A DNA stretch of 64,000 nt, taken from positions 124,001 to 188,000 of the forward strand of contig NZ_JAFIMU010000002.1 in NCBI RefSeq assembly GCF_017302985.1. The letters run 5' to 3'. Made by a program: the position numbers and the translations under genes. Shown here piece by piece: positions 26,304 through 36,083 of the stretch. The stretch is from Corallococcus macrosporus (lineage in GTDB: Bacteria; Myxococcota; Myxococcia; Myxococcales; Myxococcaceae). The notes below the pieces were generated by a model, which was given only the letters and a program-made list of their open reading frames with translations, ran no database searches and was not told the DNA's origin. Numbering within the stretch: position 1 is the first letter of the stretch; each line of letters starts with the position of its first letter.

Positions 26304-29300
26304 TCAGCCCTCGGCGACGGCCTGCACGCTGGCGCGGTAGATGAAGATGCGCGCGGTGTTGGTGCGGGTGTCGGCGGGGACGACGAAGAAGCCCGGGGTG
26401 GGGCCCTTGAAGTCCTGGGAGAAGCCGGCCACCTGGCGGCCGTCGTTGAAGGTGACGCGAATCTTGGAGCCTTCCGCCTGCGGCTGACGCGCGCCCGCGG
26501 CGAGCATGAAGAAGATGGCCTTCACGCGCTTGCCGGGGATGCGCTCCGGGGCGAAGCCGCTCTGCTGCTCCAGGGAGATGGTGTCCTCCAGGAGGTCCGC
26601 GTCGCGGATGGTGCCGCGCTTCACCTGACCTTCGACGGTGTGGATGATGACGCGGTGCTCGCCCTCCACGAAGGAGCTGGTGGCGGAGGCGAAGCCGTCC
26701 CCGGGCACTTCGAACAGCGTGTCTTCCGTGGGGCGCAGGTGGTTGGCCGTCACGGGCGTGGCGGCCATGACCGGCGTCGCGGCGGCGACGGGCGCCGGGC
26801 CCCGGACGGTGGGAATGGCCGGGGAGGAGGGCGTCAGCCGGGCCACGGGCGTGGCGGCGAGTGACAGGGCCGGCGGGGGCGGCGGAGGAGGAGGCATGGC
26901 CGCGACGGGCAGCGCGGGGACGACGTCCTCGACGAGCTCGATGTCGGCGACGGGGTCGGACTCGGGCTCCACCTCCTCGACGTCGAGGGCGGGCGTGGCG
27001 TCGAGCTCCGCGTCCACGTCGACGGCGGGCTCCTCCCAACCGGAGGACGGAGCCTCGGCGGCGGGCTGGGCGGCCCAGGTGGGGGCGGTGATGTCGGTGA
27101 GGGAGACCTCTTCCTCGGCGACGGGCTCGCTCCACCCGGCGGCGGGGGCCGCGGGCGCGGAGTCGGCCATCCAGTCGGGCTGGGCCTCCTTGGGCGCGCC
27201 CCACGTCGAGCGTGCGGCGGGGGCTTCAGGGGCGGCCCACTCCGGCGTGGTGGGCGGCGCCTCCCACTCGGAGGCGGCCTCCTCGACGGGGGCGTCCCAC
27301 GGCTGCTGGGCGCCGGAAGGCTGGGCCCAGGCGGCTCCGGCATTGGGGTCCTCGGAGGCGGCCCATTCCGGCTGAGCGGCGGGAGCCGAAGCGTCCGTGG
27401 CGGACCAAGGCTGATCCGCGCCCGGAGTCACATCCTCCGTGGACGCCCATTCCGGTTCGGCTTCGATGGGGGCTTCCTCGGAGGCGGCCCACTCCGGCTG
27501 AGCGGCGACAGGCGCGGCGTCCGTGGAGGCCCACTCGGACTGAGCGGCGACGGGCGCGGCCTCTTCCGTGGCCCATTCAGGCTGGGCTTCGATGGGCGCG
27601 GCCTCTTCCGTGGCCCACTCAGGCTGAGCCTCGATGGGCGCGGCCTCTTCAGACGCGGTCCATGCCGGCTGAGTGGCGACGGGAGCAGCTTCTTCCGTGG
27701 CCCACTCAGGCTGGGCTTCGATGGGCGCTTCCTCGGAGGCGGCCCACTCCGGCTGAGCGGCGACAGGAGCGGCTTCTTCCGTGGCCCACTCGGGCTGAGC
27801 CTCAATGGGCGCGGCCTCTTCGGACGCGTTCCACGCCGGCTGAGCGGCGACGGGTGCAGCCTCTTCCGTGGCCCACTCAGGCTGAGCCTCGATGGGCGCG
27901 GCTTCCTCAGAGGCAGTCCACGGCGGCTGTGCTGCGACGGGCGCAGCCTCTTCCGTGGCCCACTCGGGCTGAGCCTCGATGGGCGCGGCTTCCTCGGAGG
28001 CGGTCCACGTTGGCTGTGCTGCGACGGGCGCGGCTTCTTCCGTGGCCCACTCGGGCTGCGCCTCAATCGGTGCGGCTTCCTCGGTGGCCCATTCGGGCTG
28101 AGCCTCGATCGGCGCGGCTTCTTCAGACGCGCTCCACGCCGGTTGTGCGGCGACGGGCGCGGCTTCCTCGGTGGCCCATTCAGGCTGAGCCTCGATGGGC
28201 GCGGCCTCTTCCGTAGCCCACTCGGACTGCGCTACGGCAGGCGTAGCGGCCTCTTCGGTCGCCCATTCAGGCTGGGCTTCGATAGGGGCGGCCTCTTCCG
28301 TCGAGGTCCACTCGGACTGAGCCGTGGCCGGCGTCGTGCCTTCAGCGGTGGCCCATGCGGACTGATCAGCAACCAGTGCAGTGCCTTCAGCAGCCGCCGA
28401 TTCGGACTGATCCGTAGCCGACGTGGTGTCTTCAGCGGTCGCCCACTCGGACTGCGTGGCGACCGGCGCGGAGCCTTCAGCAGTGGCCCATTCGGACTGA
28501 TCAGCGACCGGCGCAGCGTCCGTGGTGGCCCACGCGGACTGCGCAGAAACGGGAGCAGCTTCCGTGGCCCACTCGGGCTGAGCCTCGATGGGCGCGGCTT
28601 CTTCAGCGGCGGTCCACGCCGGCTGAGCGGCGACGGGTGCAGCCTCTTCCGTGGCCCACTCAGGCTGAGCCTCGATGGGCGCGGCTTCTTCCACGGTGGC
28701 CCATTCAGGCTGGGCCTCGATCGGCGCGGCCTCTTCAGGCTGAGCCTCGATGGGCGCGGCTTCTTCCACGGTGGCCCATTCAGGCTGGGCCTCGATCGGC
28801 GCGGCCTCTTCTGGCTGGACCTCAATGGGCGCGGCTTCTTCGGACGCGGTCCACTCCGGCTGGGCGGCGACCGGTGCGGCGGCTTCTTCCGTGGCCCACT
28901 CCGGCTGGGCCTCAATCAGCGCTGCGTCTTCCGTGGCGCTCCACTCGGACTGCGCGGCGACCGGTGCGGTGGCATCGGTCGTGGCCCACTCAGGCTGGGC
29001 CTCAATCGGTGCCGCCTCTTCCGTCGAGGCCCACTCGGACTGCGCGGCAACCGGTGCGGCGGCTTCTTCCGTGGCCCACTCGGACTGCACTGCAACCGGT
29101 GCGGCGGCTTCTTCCGTGGCCCACTCGGGCTGTGCCTCGATCGGCGCAGCCTCTTCCGTGGCGCTCCACTCAGACTGCGTGGCAACCGGTGAGGCAGCTT
29201 CGGTCGTGGCCCACTCGGGCTGTGCCTCGATCGGCGCGGCCGCTTCCTCAGTGGCCCACTCGGGCTGGGCCTCAATCGGCGCGGCTTCTTCGGAGGCGGT

Positions 29301-31952
29301 CCACGCCGGCTGTGCGGCGACGGGCGCGGCTTCTTCCGTGGCCCACTCGGGCTGGGCCTCAATCGGTGCGGCTTCTTCCGCAGTGGCCCAGGTGGACTGA
29401 TCAGCGACCGGTGCAGCGGCCTCTTCGGTCGCCCACTCAGGCTGTGCCTCGATCGGCGCGGCTTCTTCCGTGGCCCACCCTGCCTGCGCGGCGTCAGGCG
29501 TGGTGCCTTCCGCGGCGGTCAACTCAGGCTGGGCAGCGACAGGTGCGGTCTCTTCCGTGGCCCACTCAGGCTGAGCGGCGACGGGCGCGGTCTCTTCCGC
29601 CGTGGCCCATTCAGACTGCGCGGCGGCGACGGGTGCGGTCTCTTCCGTGGCCCATTCCGGCTGCGCTTCGATGGGAGCGTCGTCGGTGGTGGCCCACTCG
29701 GGCTGGGCCTCGATCGGCGCGGCTTCCGTGGTCGCCCACTGCGGCTGCGTGGGAATGGCGGCTGCGCTTCCGTTGGTGGCCCACTCGGACTGCGCCTCGG
29801 CCGTACCCCAGCCGGTCTGCTCAGCGTCAGGCGTGGCGCCTTCCTCCGTGGCCCATTCAGGCTGGGCCTCGATGAGAGCGGCTTCTTCGGACGCCTGGGC
29901 GATAGGGGCGGCTTCTTCCGTGGCCCACTCGGACCGGGCTTCGATCAGCGGGGCTTCTTCGACCTGCGACGTCGCTCCGCCCTGGGCCTCAGGGGTCGAC
30001 GCCGACGTCGATGCGGCCCACGCGGATTCCGCGGCCGGGGCATCCCAGGCGGGCGTGGCGTTCGCGGTGGGCTGCGCAGACGTGTCAGCGGTGGACGCCC
30101 ACTCGGGCTGCAGCTCGATGGCGGCGGGCTCCGCGGCATCGGCGGCCCACTCGGGCTGCAGCTCGATGGCGGCGGACGCGTCCTGCAAGCCCACGGTATC
30201 GGTCGCGTCGGAGGGCGTGCCCTCGGCGGACCACTGCTGCGCATCCTCACCCGAGGCATTCCACGCGGATGGCTCGGTGGACTGCGCTTCGGCGAGCGAC
30301 TCGGCCGCGGTGGCCAGCGGCACGGCTTCGTCGGCGCTGCCGCTCAGCTCGCCCCACTGCTCCGAGACCTGGACGGCTCCGGCCGCGGGCTCGACGTCAT
30401 CCGCGCCAAGCTCCAGCGTGTCGGCTTCGATGTCCGGACCGACAGGGATGCTGCGGATCCGCAGCGACGGAACACCCGTCTCGTTCGCGAACGGGGAGGG
30501 CGGCGGAGTGAGCTGCTGCTCCTCCTCTGCGCCCAGGTCGGCCACGTCGAAGGTCTGGGCCTCCACACCGGCCGCGACCGCCGAGGCCGCGCCGCCATCG
30601 GACCAGTCCGCGTCGCCTTCGTGGGCAACGTCGTTCGCGTCGAGCGCGATCTCTTCGGCAGGGGCCGCATCGGACGCGACGCCCGCCGGATCTTCGCCGG
30701 ACGCCTGCCACTCCGTCGCGACGTCGCCCGTGCCCAGGGCGATCTCCTCCGCGATGTCACCCGCGCCGAGCGCGATCTCCCCACCGGACTCCGGCGCTTC
30801 AGCGACAGGGGACGCATCCGCGCCCCACGCTCCCGCAGTCTCCGTGGCGACAGGCTGCGCCTCCACGGCCACTTCCGTGGACGCTGCGGGCTCCGCCGTC
30901 GCGACGTCGCTCCAATCCCACTCCGCGCTCCCACCCTCGGCGGACGCCGTCGGCTCCACCGCGAGCGGCGCCGTGTCGAGCGCGCTGGCCCCGGACTCCT
31001 CGGACTCCACCGCGAGCGGCGCCGCATCCCACGCCGCGTCCATGGGCGCCGGCGCCAGGTCCTCGGCCAGCACCGCCTCGGCCTCGGGCTCCGCCTCCAG
31101 CAGCTCCGCGTCTCCCGCCGCCTGCTCCGCGGAGGCCAGCGCCTCCGCCATCGGATCCAGCCCGGACGTCACCGGGGCCTGGGCCTCCGCCTCGACCTCC
31201 ATCGACAGGTCCGCGAACGAATCCTCCAGCGAAGGCTCCGGCGCGGCGGCCGCCACCGGGGGCGGCGTCTCCACCGACAACCCGGAGAAGTCATCCTCCG
31301 CGCCCGTCCCCCACGACTCCGCCGGCGCCGCAGCGGGCGCTGCCGCCACCGGTGCCTGCGGCATCCACGGCGCGGGCTCGCTCAACGACGGGATGTCGAT
31401 GTCATCCGTGCTGAGGCTCAGGCTGTCCTGTTCGGAGGGCGCCTGCGGGACGTACCCGTCGGCCTGCGGATCCACCGGGGCCGCGTAGCCCGCGGCGTTC
31501 GGGTCATACGCGGCGTTCGGGTCATACGCGGCGTTCGGGTCATAGCCCTGCTGCGCCCACGCCGCGTTCGGATCATACGCCGCCGCGTTCGGGTCGTAGC
31601 CGGCGGGGTACGCGTACCACTGGCCGTCCTCGCCGTAGTAGCCCTGCGCGTTCGGGTCGTAGCCGGCGGGGTACGCGTACCACTGGCCGTCCTCGCCGTA
31701 GTAGCCCTGCGCGTTCGGGTCGTAGCCGGCGGGGTAGGCGTACCACTGGCCATCCTCGCCGTAGTACCCCTGGGGCTGCTGCTCGGGCTGGGCGTACGCC
31801 TGGGCCGCCGCCGCGGTGTCCGCCGCGTCCTGGATGCCCAAGAGGCCGCGCAACTCGACCCAGCGAGCCTCCTCGACAGCGGACAGGCTTCCCAGCTTCC
31901 GCTTCTCATCCAGGAAGCGGAACTCTCTCATCGCGGCGCGCGTATCGGACAT
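26304..31952 (-). CDS. Giant repeat protein with C-terminal beta-barrel-like domain
   Basis: The 1882-residue product has four zones. Residues 1-45 form a charged helical segment (REFRFLDEKRKLGSLSAVEE) also seen at the start of many myxobacterial regulators. Residues 61-154 are Tyr-rich repeats: three 21-residue units (GYYGEDGQWYAYPAGYDPNA) and several YDPNAA units. A long acidic Ala/Glu/Pro/Trp region includes, at about 595-1530, dozens of imperfect copies of EEAAPIEAQPEWAT / EEAAPVAAQP. A Pro stretch precedes the last 135 residues, a small folded domain with VEGQVKRGTIRDADLLEDT, KAIFFMLAAG and GFFVVPADTRTNTARIFIY, which I would test against DUF6982/PilZ-like. There is no signal peptide, so it should be cytosolic and extended. 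Function is unknown. Confidence 0.75.
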   Translation of the reverse strand: MSDTRAAMREFRFLDEKRKLGSLSAVEEARWVELRGLLGIQDAADTAAAAQAYAQPEQQPQGYYGEDGQWYAYPAGYDPNAQGYYGEDGQWYAYPAGYDPNAQGYYGEDGQWYAYPAGYDPNAAAYDPNAAWAQQGYDPNAAYDPNAAYDPNAAGYAAPVDPQADGYVPQAPSEQDSLSLSTDDIDIPSLSEPAPWMPQAPVAAAPAAAPAESWGTGAEDDFSGLSVETPPPVAAAAPEPSLEDSFADLSMEVEAEAQAPVTSGLDPMAEALASAEQAAGDAELLEAEPEAEAVLAEDLAPAPMDAAWDAAPLAVESEESGASALDTAPLAVEPTASAEGGSAEWDWSDVATAEPAASTEVAVEAQPVATETAGAWGADASPVAEAPESGGEIALGAGDIAEEIALGTGDVATEWQASGEDPAGVASDAAPAEEIALDANDVAHEGDADWSDGGAASAVAAGVEAQTFDVADLGAEEEQQLTPPPSPFANETGVPSLRIRSIPVGPDIEADTLELGADDVEPAAGAVQVSEQWGELSGSADEAVPLATAAESLAEAQSTEPSAWNASGEDAQQWSAEGTPSDATDTVGLQDASAAIELQPEWAADAAEPAAIELQPEWASTADTSAQPTANATPAWDAPAAESAWAASTSASTPEAQGGATSQVEEAPLIEARSEWATEEAAPIAQASEEAALIEAQPEWATEEGATPDAEQTGWGTAEAQSEWATNGSAAAIPTQPQWATTEAAPIEAQPEWATTDDAPIEAQPEWATEETAPVAAAQSEWATAEETAPVAAQPEWATEETAPVAAQPELTAAEGTTPDAAQAGWATEEAAPIEAQPEWATEEAAAPVADQSTWATAEEAAPIEAQPEWATEEAAPVAAQPAWTASEEAAPIEAQPEWATEEAAAPIEAQPEWATTEAASPVATQSEWSATEEAAPIEAQPEWATEEAAAPVAVQSEWATEEAAAPVAAQSEWASTEEAAPIEAQPEWATTDATAPVAAQSEWSATEDAALIEAQPEWATEEAAAPVAAQPEWTASEEAAPIEVQPEEAAPIEAQPEWATVEEAAPIEAQPEEAAPIEAQPEWATVEEAAPIEAQPEWATEEAAPVAAQPAWTAAEEAAPIEAQPEWATEAAPVSAQSAWATTDAAPVADQSEWATAEGSAPVATQSEWATAEDTTSATDQSESAAAEGTALVADQSAWATAEGTTPATAQSEWTSTEEAAPIEAQPEWATEEAATPAVAQSEWATEEAAPIEAQPEWATEEAAPVAAQPAWSASEEAAPIEAQPEWATEEAAPIEAQPEWATEEAAPVAAQPTWTASEEAAPIEAQPEWATEEAAPVAAQPPWTASEEAAPIEAQPEWATEEAAPVAAQPAWNASEEAAPIEAQPEWATEEAAPVAAQPEWAASEEAPIEAQPEWATEEAAPVATQPAWTASEEAAPIEAQPEWATEEAAPIEAQPEWATEEAAPVAAQSEWASTDAAPVAAQPEWAASEEAPIEAEPEWASTEDVTPGADQPWSATDASAPAAQPEWAASEDPNAGAAWAQPSGAQQPWDAPVEEAASEWEAPPTTPEWAAPEAPAARSTWGAPKEAQPDWMADSAPAAPAAGWSEPVAEEEVSLTDITAPTWAAQPAAEAPSSGWEEPAVDVDAELDATPALDVEEVEPESDPVADIELVEDVVPALPVAAMPPPPPPPPALSLAATPVARLTPSSPAIPTVRGPAPVAAATPVMAATPVTANHLRPTEDTLFEVPGDGFASATSSFVEGEHRVIIHTVEGQVKRGTIRDADLLEDTISLEQQSGFAPERIPGKRVKAIFFMLAAGARQPQAEGSKIRVTFNDGRQVAGFSQDFKGPTPGFFVVPADTRTNTARIFIYRASVQAVAEG
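27360..30170 (-). repeat. Coding tandem repeats (EAQPEWAT type)
   Basis: About 2.8 kb of imperfect 36-45 base units encodes EEAAPIEAQPEWAT-like segments, each with one Trp. Neighbouring copies are near-identical (for example around 27600-28250), pointing to recent expansion. Copy number probably varies between strains. Confidence 0.85.
31491..31772 (-). repeat. 63-base and 18-base coding repeats
   Basis: Three almost identical 63-base units (31584-31772) encode the Tyr/Trp-rich GYYGEDGQWYAYPAGYDPNA module. They are followed by shorter units encoding YDPNAA to 31491. DNA identity is higher than protein constraint alone would need. Confidence 0.85.
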
Positions 31953-32071
31953 CCGTCACCTTGCTGCGCCAGCGTCCAACAGGGGGACCGCCGCAGCGAA
32001 AATCTTGGAGGCCCGCGAGTGTAGGGGACTCCCGCCAGGGGGTAAACCAATCCGCCACGCCCGACCGGCCG

Positions 32072-33442
32072 CTACCTCCCCGAGAGGGCGGCATGCACCG
32101 CCGCGTCCAGGCCCGCGAAGTCCTTCTCGTAGGTGGCCTTCAGGACCTCCTGGAAGGAGTCGGCCTGGCCCGCCTTCTCGATGAAGGCCAGCAGCTTGTC
32201 CGGGCCGCCCAGCCGCACCAGCTCCCGCACCGCCATGGCGGAGGTGCCGTAGGCGATCTCCGGCTGGGACAGGGTGATGGGCGCCCGCGAGTCCATGTCC
32301 GACAGCTTCGGCAGGGCCCCCTGCTTCGAGCGGGCGCGCATCACGTCCCGCAGGTTGCGCGGCGGGCCGTCCAGCCCCAGGTAGCGCCACTCGATGTACT
32401 CGGCCAGGCCCTCGTTGAACCAGCGGGGCAGGGCGCCGCCGCCGCGCGGGGAGATTTCATCCACCGCCGCGTGCACGTACTCGTGGACCAGCGTGGCCTT
32501 CGTCGCCTGCGTCAGCTCCGCCGCGTCGTTCATGCGGATGGCGTCCTCGGAGTACAGGCCGGCCACCCGGGCCGCGAACGTGGCGCCCATGTGCGTGGCG
32601 AACTCGTCGCGGGTGTAGAGCACCACGTTCAGCTGCCGCGCGCGGGCCCGCCCCAGCGTGCGCTGGGTGAAGTCATAGGCCTCGTCCAGCGCGGACACGA
32701 CCTTGCCCTCGTACTCCGCGCGCTGGCCGAAGTCCCGGTCGCTGTTGAAGTAGCGGATGGCGAAGCGGCTGTTCTGGCGCACGCGCATGCCGTCCTTGCC
32801 CACGCCGGACTCGTAGCTCAGGCCCGCGGGCCGGACGTCTCCGCCCGAAGTCGCCCGCGCCTGGCGCGTGTCCCCGGTCGCGGGCTCGCCGTTCATCCGC
32901 TGCTCCAGGCGCTCCGCCTCGCGCCGCGCGGAGCCCTCCTCCGACGCCTGCGAGCGCGCCTGCTGCATCAGCTTGCGCGCCTCCGCGGCCTCCTTGGACT
33001 TCGGGGGCACCTGCTGCAGCGTGGCCAGCGCCCCCGCCGGGTCCTTGTCCAGGAGCTGCAGCCGTCCCAGCTCCAGCGCGAACGCGCCGTCCTTGGGGAA
33101 GGCCGCCAGGCCCTTCTTCAGCGCCTCCTCCGCGGCGGCCCGCTGATCCGTCTTCAGCGCGGAGCGCGCCAGGCAGCGCAGCCCGCCCGCCGTCTCCTGG
33201 AAGGCCACGGCGCGCTCGCCCAGCGAGTACGCCATCACCGCGTCGTCCGCGAGCAGCGCCTCGCAGCCCTTGAGCAGCGGGGCCGCCACGGACGGCCGCT
33301 GCGCCTCCGGATACGAGGCGGGGTCCGCGGCCGCGAAGGCGAGGTACAGCTCCTCCCACTCCTTGTGGGCCGCCAGCTCCTTCGCCTTCTGCGCGGGAGG
33401 AGCGGCGGCAAGGAGCAGCAGGGCGATGAGGGGCGTGTTCAT
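32072..33442 (-). CDS. Gluzincin-type metallopeptidase with N-terminal TPR-like region, exported
   Basis: The 456-residue protein has a short signal (NTPLIALLLLAAAPPA), a helical repeat region to about 190 (LEEALKKG-type units), a linker, and a zinc peptidase domain. HEYVH (His320, Glu321, His324) with WFNEGLAEYIEW about 25 residues later gives the HExxH...E arrangement of peptidase MA/M61-like gluzincins. It sits head-to-tail upstream of the repeat-protein gene with a 119-base gap. A role in envelope protein turnover is inference. Confidence 0.8.
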   Translation of the reverse strand: MNTPLIALLLLAAAPPAQKAKELAAHKEWEELYLAFAAADPASYPEAQRPSVAAPLLKGCEALLADDAVMAYSLGERAVAFQETAGGLRCLARSALKTDQRAAAEEALKKGLAAFPKDGAFALELGRLQLLDKDPAGALATLQQVPPKSKEAAEARKLMQQARSQASEEGSARREAERLEQRMNGEPATGDTRQARATSGGDVRPAGLSYESGVGKDGMRVRQNSRFAIRYFNSDRDFGQRAEYEGKVVSALDEAYDFTQRTLGRARARQLNVVLYTRDEFATHMGATFAARVAGLYSEDAIRMNDAAELTQATKATLVHEYVHAAVDEISPRGGGALPRWFNEGLAEYIEWRYLGLDGPPRNLRDVMRARSKQGALPKLSDMDSRAPITLSQPEIAYGTSAMAVRELVRLGGPDKLLAFIEKAGQADSFQEVLKATYEKDFAGLDAAVHAALSGR

Positions 33443-33494
33443 GGGTTTCCGGAGTATCGCCGAACCCCGGAGCGCCCGCGCAAGCCTCCCTGCC

Positions 33495-34715
33495 CTACGT
33501 CCGGGCGACCTGCCAGCCCTGAGACTCCAGCGCGGTCATCAGCTCCTGGATGTGGGCGTGGCCGGTGGTCTCCAGCATCACCTCCACCGTGGCCTCGCCC
33601 AGGCCCGCCTTGGAGAAGGCGCGGTCGTGGTGCAGGTCCACCACGTTGGCGCGCAGCTCGGCGATCTGCGTGGTGAGCCGCGCGAGCATGCCGGGGCGGT
33701 CCGGCAGGCGGACCTCCAGCTGCACCAGGCGGCCCGCCTTCACGAGGCCCCGCTCGATGATGCGGCTGATGACGTTCATGTCGATGTTGCCGCCCCCGAT
33801 GATGATGGCGACGCGCTTGCCCTTCGCCTGGGGGATCCGGCCGTTGACGAGCGCCGCCAGCCCCGTCGCGCCCGCGCCCTCCGCCACCGACTTCTCCTGC
33901 TCCAGCAGCATGAGGATGGCGGCGGCGATCTCCTCCTCGTCCACCGTCACCACCGCGTCCACGTACTTGCGCACGTGCTCGAAGGTGAGCTCGCCCGGAA
34001 TCTTCACCGCGATGCCGTCCGCGATGGTGGTGCCCGCGGAGGTGAGCTCCGTGCGCTTCCCCGCATCCAGCGACGCCTTCATGCTGGCGATGGTGGAGGC
34101 CTGCACGCCCACCACCTGGATGCGCGGGTTCGTCTGCTTCAGCGCCACGGCCACGCCGGAGATGAGCCCGCCGCCGCCCACCGGCACCACCACCAGCTCC
34201 AGGTCCGGGCACTGCTCCAGCAGCTCCAGGCCGAGGGTGCCCTGGCCCGCGATGACGTGCGGGTCGTTGAACGGGTGCACGAAGACCAGGCTCTCCGCGG
34301 CCTGGATGCGCAGCGCCTCCGCGTAGGCCTCGTCGAAGTTGGCGCCCTTGAGCACCACGCGCGCGCCGTAGTCGTCCCGCGTGCGCGTGACCTTGATGAG
34401 CGGCGTGCGCTCCGGCATCACGATGGTGGCGCGGATGCCCAGCCGCCGCGCGTGGTACGCGACGCCCTGGGCGTGGTTGCCGGCGGAGGCCGCGATGACG
34501 CCGCGGCGCTTCTCGTCTTCCGTCAGCGTCAGCAGCTTGTTGAGGGCGCCGCGCTCCTTGAAGGCGCCGGTGCGCTGGAGGTTCTCCAGCTTGAAGTACA
34601 CCACCGCGCAGTCGGTCTTCTCCGTGAAGTAGTCCGACGCGGGGCACGGCGTGGGGCGCAGCGCGGTGCGGAGCCGCTCGCGCGCCGCCTGGATGTCCTG
34701 CAAGGTGACCATCAT
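33495..34715 (-). CDS. ilvA: Threonine ammonia-lyase with C-terminal ACT-like domain
   Basis: This PLP enzyme deaminates threonine to 2-oxobutyrate, the first step to isoleucine. Of 406 residues, the catalytic domain has LQRTGAFKERGA (PLP Lys53), ASAGNHAQGVAYHA and VPVGGGGLISG. Residues from about 330 form one ACT-type regulatory domain (VRLPDRPGMLARLTTQIAE). ATG 34715 is followed directly by a second ATG; the longer frame upstream lacks family similarity. It lies after the glutamate dehydrogenase gene on the same strand with an 82-base gap. Confidence 0.92.
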   Translation of the reverse strand: MMVTLQDIQAARERLRTALRPTPCPASDYFTEKTDCAVVYFKLENLQRTGAFKERGALNKLLTLTEDEKRRGVIAASAGNHAQGVAYHARRLGIRATIVMPERTPLIKVTRTRDDYGARVVLKGANFDEAYAEALRIQAAESLVFVHPFNDPHVIAGQGTLGLELLEQCPDLELVVVPVGGGGLISGVAVALKQTNPRIQVVGVQASTIASMKASLDAGKRTELTSAGTTIADGIAVKIPGELTFEHVRKYVDAVVTVDEEEIAAAILMLLEQEKSVAEGAGATGLAALVNGRIPQAKGKRVAIIIGGGNIDMNVISRIIERGLVKAGRLVQLEVRLPDRPGMLARLTTQIAELRANVVDLHHDRAFSKAGLGEATVEVMLETTGHAHIQELMTALESQGWQVART

Positions 34716-34797
34716 GGCCGGGCGTGTAGCGGAAGCCGGGCCCGTACGGAAGGGACCCGGAGCCCACGCCTGCCTGTCCGCGATGTGGCGGAGCGCG

Positions 34798-36027
34798 TCA
34801 GATGCCGCGCAGCACCGTGGCCTTGCCCACCCGGCCAATGGCCAGGATGTAGGCGGCCGTCCGCATGGAGACCTTCCGGGAGCGGGCAATCTGCGCCACC
34901 CGGTCGTAGGCCTCCTTCATCGTCTTCTCCAGCTCCGCGTTGACGCGGTCCTCCTCCCAGGAGACGTGCTGGAGGTTCTGCACCCACTCCAGGTAGCTCA
35001 CCGTCACGCCGCCCGCGCTGGCCAGGATGTCCGGCACCACGAAGATGCCGCGCTTCTCCAGGATGTCGTCCGCCTCCGGCTGGGTGGGGCCGTTGGCGCC
35101 CTCCACCACCAGGCGCGCGCGCACGCTGTTGGCGTTGTCGCGGGTGAGCACGTGGCCCAGCGCCGCGGGGATGAGCACCTCACAGTCCGCCGCGAGCACG
35201 TCCTCGTTGGTGCAGGGCGTGCCGCCGGAGAAGCCCGTCACGGTGCCGGTGCGCTTCACGTGCTCGAAGAGCGAGGGCACGTCCAGGCCCAGCGGGTTGT
35301 ACATGCCGCCCAGCACGTCGGACGCGGCCACCACCACGCCGCCGTCGCCCCAGATGAGCTGCGCGATGTGGCTGCCCACGTTGCCGAAGCCCTGGATGGC
35401 GAAGCGCGTGCCCTTCACCGGCATGCCCAGATCCCGCAGGATTTCGCGGCACACGTAGAGCAGCCCGCGCCCGGTGGCGGCCTCACGGCCCTTGGAGCCG
35501 TAGAGCTCCAGCGGCTTGCCCGTCACCACCGCGGGGGAGTGCCCGTGGTAGCGCGAGTACTGGTCCATCACCCAGGCCATCACCTGGGGGTTGGTGTTGA
35601 CGTCCGGCGCGGGGATGTCGCGCGTGGGCCCGATGACGTCCTGAATCTGATCCACGAACTTGCGCGTGAGCCGCTCCACTTCCTTGAGGCTCATCTGCGC
35701 GGGGTCGCACGCCACGCCGCCCTTGGCGCCGCCGTAGGGCACGTTCACCACGGCGGTCTTCCACGTCATCAGCGACGCGAGCGACACGCACTCGTCCTGG
35801 TCCAGGGCGGGGTGGTAGCGCAGGCCGCCCTTCATGGGGCCGCGGCTGTTGTCGTGCTGGATGCGGTAGCCCAGGAACGTGCGGATTTCGCCGGAGTCCA
35901 TCTCGATGGACACCTGCACCTTCACCTCGCGCAGGGGCGTGGCCAGGAGCGTCTCGATGGGCGTGCCCACGTCCATCACCCGCGCGGCCTTGCGGAAGTA
36001 GTAGTTGGTGCCGTCGACGGCGTTCAT
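34798..36027 (-). CDS. gdhA: Glutamate dehydrogenase (Glu/Leu/Phe/Val dehydrogenase family)
   Basis: The 409-residue enzyme converts glutamate to 2-oxoglutarate and ammonia. RGPMKGGLRYHP (Lys66) and VPYGGAKGGVACDP (catalytic Lys102) are the substrate motifs; AIQGFGNVGSHIA is the nucleotide-binding glycine loop. AGGAG lies before ATG 36027 and also beside GTG 36039; the ATG spacing is better. Length fits the NAD-type hexameric class. It is divergent from the XRE regulator gene, which could control it. Confidence 0.93.
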   Translation of the reverse strand: MNAVDGTNYYFRKAARVMDVGTPIETLLATPLREVKVQVSIEMDSGEIRTFLGYRIQHDNSRGPMKGGLRYHPALDQDECVSLASLMTWKTAVVNVPYGGAKGGVACDPAQMSLKEVERLTRKFVDQIQDVIGPTRDIPAPDVNTNPQVMAWVMDQYSRYHGHSPAVVTGKPLELYGSKGREAATGRGLLYVCREILRDLGMPVKGTRFAIQGFGNVGSHIAQLIWGDGGVVVAASDVLGGMYNPLGLDVPSLFEHVKRTGTVTGFSGGTPCTNEDVLAADCEVLIPAALGHVLTRDNANSVRARLVVEGANGPTQPEADDILEKRGIFVVPDILASAGGVTVSYLEWVQNLQHVSWEEDRVNAELEKTMKEAYDRVAQIARSRKVSMRTAAYILAIGRVGKATVLRGI

Positions 36028-36083
36028 GGCGGGCTTCACTCCTGGGGACAGACGGAAAACCTTAACAGAAGGGGTGCGCTACG

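Noticed and set aside
28143-31488. Several plus-strand frames of 350-630 codons opposite the repeat protein
   Set aside because: They are low-complexity mirror images of the EWAT repeats. There is no start signal or domain, and the minus-strand protein has folded ends and a proper start.
31491-31772. CRISPR-like array because of the regular 63-base repeats
   Set aside because: The units are adjacent without unique spacers, stay in frame and encode a protein repeat. No cas genes are present.
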